Below, piece by piece: positions 62,402 through 64,000 of a stretch of 64,000 nt of DNA. The notes beneath the pieces were generated by a model that saw only the letters and a program-made list of their open reading frames with translations, ran no database searches and was not told the DNA's origin. The DNA comes from Nitrospinae bacterium bin107 (lineage in GTDB: Bacteria; UBA8248). The stretch covers positions 253,001-317,000 of the forward strand of contig MPNJ01000002.1 in NCBI GenBank assembly GCA_002238965.1, read 5' to 3'. The number at the start of each line of letters is the position of its first letter. Positions within the stretch are counted from its first letter, which is position 1. Made by a program: the position numbers and the translations under genes.

Positions 62402-63550
62402 ATGAGCGAACGGGAAGCGTTCGAGCACATCCTGGCGTCGTTGCACGAGGCGGCGCTGGACGATACGCACTGGTCGACCGCCTCCGCACTGATTGACGAA
62501 GCCCTTCACGTGCACGGCAACAGTCTGGGGTTCGGTGACATACACTCCGGGGAGGACATCGATTTCTACTTCACGGGGATGTTCTTCCATGGACAACGGA
62601 ACCTCGACTTAGAGCGCGAGTACTTCGAGGTGTACTACCCCCTGGACGAACGGGTCCCCCTCGTGCGGCAACTCCCCGACGGCCAATCGGCCCATATTTC
62701 CGATCTCTACTCCAAAGATGAGTTAAGGACCTCCGTTGTATACAACGAATTCTTGAACCGTGCGCACGCCCAGAACTGCATCAGCTATCGCCTCGATGGA
62801 CCCATGGGCTTATCCAGTGTCTGGTTTTTTCACGATCCCCTCAAAGGTGATGACTGGTCGTCCGCCCGACTCGACTTGATCCGTCGTCTCCTGCCCCATA
62901 TCCGCCAATACGTGAACGTCCGGCAGGCAGTGGCGGGCGCGGGCTCTCTGGGAGCGTCTCTCACGGAAATGCTCGACGCCACAGGGTTGGGCATCATCCA
63001 GCTCGGCCTGCGCGGGCGGATTGTGGAAATGAACGACCGAGCCCGGGATTTGCTGCGGACCGGAGACGGTCTATTCGACGCGCACGGTTTCTTGTTCGCC
63101 CGCAAACCTGAAGACAACACCAATCTCCAGATGCTGCTGAAGCGCGCGCTGCCACCGCTCGGGACTCAGGGCATCAGCGGGTCAACGATAGTGAAACGTG
63201 CGTCGGCCTTGCCGCTGGCGCTGCATGTGCACCCGGTGGCTCGGCAGGATACTGACTCCCGTCCCTGGCCGGTCGCGGCGCTCGTGCTGGTCATGGACCC
63301 GGAGAGCCGATTACGCATCGATCCGGCCGTGACCAGGGTGGCTCTCGACCTGACGGGAATGGAGAGCCGGGTGGCGGTTCTTTTGGCCGAAGGCATGAGC
63401 GTTGGCCAGATTGCCGCGGCGACGGGCAGGAAGGAAAGCACGATCCGCACGCACGTGAAGCACATCTTCACCAAACACGGCCTCAAACGGCAGGTCGATC
63501 TGGTGCGGCTGGTGCTGGCGCTGGCCGGCGTTCCGGAGCCTCGGGACTGA
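62402..63550 (+). CDS. LuxR-family (C-terminal HTH) transcriptional regulator
   Basis: 382 aa from ATG 62402; the longer frame is the duplicated leader. N-terminal 200 residues: no domain recognised (LDDTHWSTASALIDEALHVH, FLNRAHAQNCISYRL). A PAS-like middle region (GLRGRIVEMNDRARDLLRTG, about 205-225). C-terminal GerE/LuxR HTH at 320-375 (RVAVLLAEGMSVGQIAAATG, KESTIRTHVKHIFTKHGLKR). Likely controls its own leader palindrome and the gene starting at 63921. Confidence 0.9.
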   Translation: MSEREAFEHILASLHEAALDDTHWSTASALIDEALHVHGNSLGFGDIHSGEDIDFYFTGMFFHGQRNLDLEREYFEVYYPLDERVPLVRQLPDGQSAHISDLYSKDELRTSVVYNEFLNRAHAQNCISYRLDGPMGLSSVWFFHDPLKGDDWSSARLDLIRRLLPHIRQYVNVRQAVAGAGSLGASLTEMLDATGLGIIQLGLRGRIVEMNDRARDLLRTGDGLFDAHGFLFARKPEDNTNLQMLLKRALPPLGTQGISGSTIVKRASALPLALHVHPVARQDTDSRPWPVAALVLVMDPESRLRIDPAVTRVALDLTGMESRVAVLLAEGMSVGQIAAATGRKESTIRTHVKHIFTKHGLKRQVDLVRLVLALAGVPEPRD

Positions 63551-63920
63551 AGGCATAGACAGCCCTGGGCTGTCGCTGTCGCCGTATATCTTCCCAATAA
63601 TTCCTCAGAAATCGCAAAAAAGGCGCTGGAACTCCCCAAAACTGGGGACGCGAAGAAGCGTGAGAATTCTTAATATAAACATTAATAAACTATGAGAAAA
63701 CAATTCTTTGCCAATATGCCATGAGTTTTGCTTTACATACTCATGACGGGAGTACACCAGATTTTAGATTAATTCTGCTTACTCCGACGGGAGAAATATT
63801 TGTTTCAGGAAAACTCGTCAGTTTGTAGTTCGGCTCGAAAGTAGCCAAGCGTTGATGCTTAACAGAACCTTGCATGTCGCACTTCAAACTTGAAGAAACG
63901 ACTACAGGCAGGGGCTGAAA
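63551..63920. other. Promoter region of the last gene
   Basis: Contains the variant palindrome at 63634-63647 and GAAGCGTG-GA-T similar to the LuxR leader, then AT-rich DNA. No other gene. Confidence 0.55.
63634..63647. promoter_or_regulatory. CCCCAAAACTGGGG palindrome, copy 3
   Basis: Imperfect copy of CCCCAATATTGGGG followed by GCGAAGAAGCGTG, as after copy 2 (GAAAAGAAGCGTG). Suggests that the LuxR regulator also controls the lipoprotein gene at 63921. Confidence 0.6.
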
Positions 63921-64000
63921 ATGAGTGAAAAAAAGCTTCGTCTTTTGTTGGTCACGGTGTTCTTGGCGGCGGCCATTGTCTCATCCGGCTGCCGTAGTCG
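63921..64000 (+). CDS. Lipoprotein N-terminus, cut by window end
   Basis: ATG 63921 with AGGGG upstream. Encodes MSEKKLRLLLVTVFLAAAIV then SSGCRS: basic n-region, hydrophobic core and lipobox (VSSGC, Cys about residue 24). The rest lies beyond the window, so function is unknown. Downstream of a copy of the LuxR-leader palindrome. Confidence 0.8.
   Translation, partial: MSEKKLRLLLVTVFLAAAIVSSGCRS

Overview
The window is about 60% GC and holds roughly 60 real genes on both strands. It comes from a Gram-negative heterotroph: there are Sec and lipoprotein signals, a periplasmic-binding-protein-dependent tricarboxylate transporter, a pair of cell-envelope glycolipid-type genes, LuxR and XRE-cupin regulators, seryl-tRNA synthetase, queuosine and thiamine genes. 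The catabolic content (CMD/AhpD-like enzymes, amidase, CaiB CoA-transferase, EthD-like proteins, HpaB-like oxygenase, Mo-hydroxylase, TctABC) and the pyruvoyl-arginine-decarboxylase polyamine route recall deltaproteobacteria-like or uncultured lineages. Taxonomy cannot be fixed from this window.

Layout. 0.1-0.9 kb: an AT-rich cold-shock-like/HEPN-like gene that looks acquired. 1.4-5.7 kb (minus): a catabolic operon (cupin, EthD-like, CMD-family protein, amidase, zinc-type dehydrogenase). 5.9-9.0 kb: tctB-tctA-tctC with a clear terminator. 10.5-14.9 kb: yjbQ, citrate synthase, dehalogenase, NYN nuclease, MBL hydrolase with an amber codon in its signal peptide. 15.1-17.0 kb: a TbpB-like lipoprotein between a full and a truncated copy of a small membrane protein. 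16.6-20.2 kb (minus): a compact polyamine operon, XRE-cupin regulator-speD-pdaD-speE-speB. 20.9-24.5 kb: glutaredoxin, HpaB-like enzyme, EthD-like protein, pentapeptide protein. 24.6-28.3 kb: ankyrin cluster with a dead third copy. 28.6-33.4 kb: OsmC, serS, GNAT, pentaheme cytochrome. 33.4-43.5 kb: Mo-hydroxylase subunit, DUF1499, an AhpD-like protein, thiE-thiL, CaiB transferase, M20 hydrolase, yqeC, Fe-ADH. 43.6-52.7 kb: cyclase, duplicated small secreted proteins, an NMT1-type ABC transporter, a D-hydroxyacid dehydrogenase. 53-64 kb: HicBA, VOC protein, AEC permease, VTT protein, QueG, glycosyltransferase/metallophosphatase pair, LuxR regulator and the start of a lipoprotein.

Main result. 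Two AhpD/carboxymuconolactone-decarboxylase-like genes are interrupted by in-frame UGA exactly at the redox-cysteine positions. One (3889-4539) reads C-x-x-U; the other (36558-37157) reads U-x-x-U, with two UGA codons nine bases apart. Each UGA site is followed at the right distance by a hairpin with G at the start of its apical loop, as expected of a bacterial SECIS. Together with yqeC, a marker of selenium-dependent molybdenum hydroxylases, and an orphan Mo-hydroxylase large subunit nearby, this points to an organism with substantial selenium use. The selenocysteine machinery itself is not in the window.

The second theme is repeats. Intergenic regions carry several families of perfect or near-perfect palindromes (CTCAGGGTGAGG/CCCTTCGATACG elements, GAGGGGGAGT elements, GTAGGGACAGGTCG palindromes, GCATATATGC palindromes, TTTTTCAACA ends), often nested and sometimes splitting operons. 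Recent duplications have also copied promoters and small genes.
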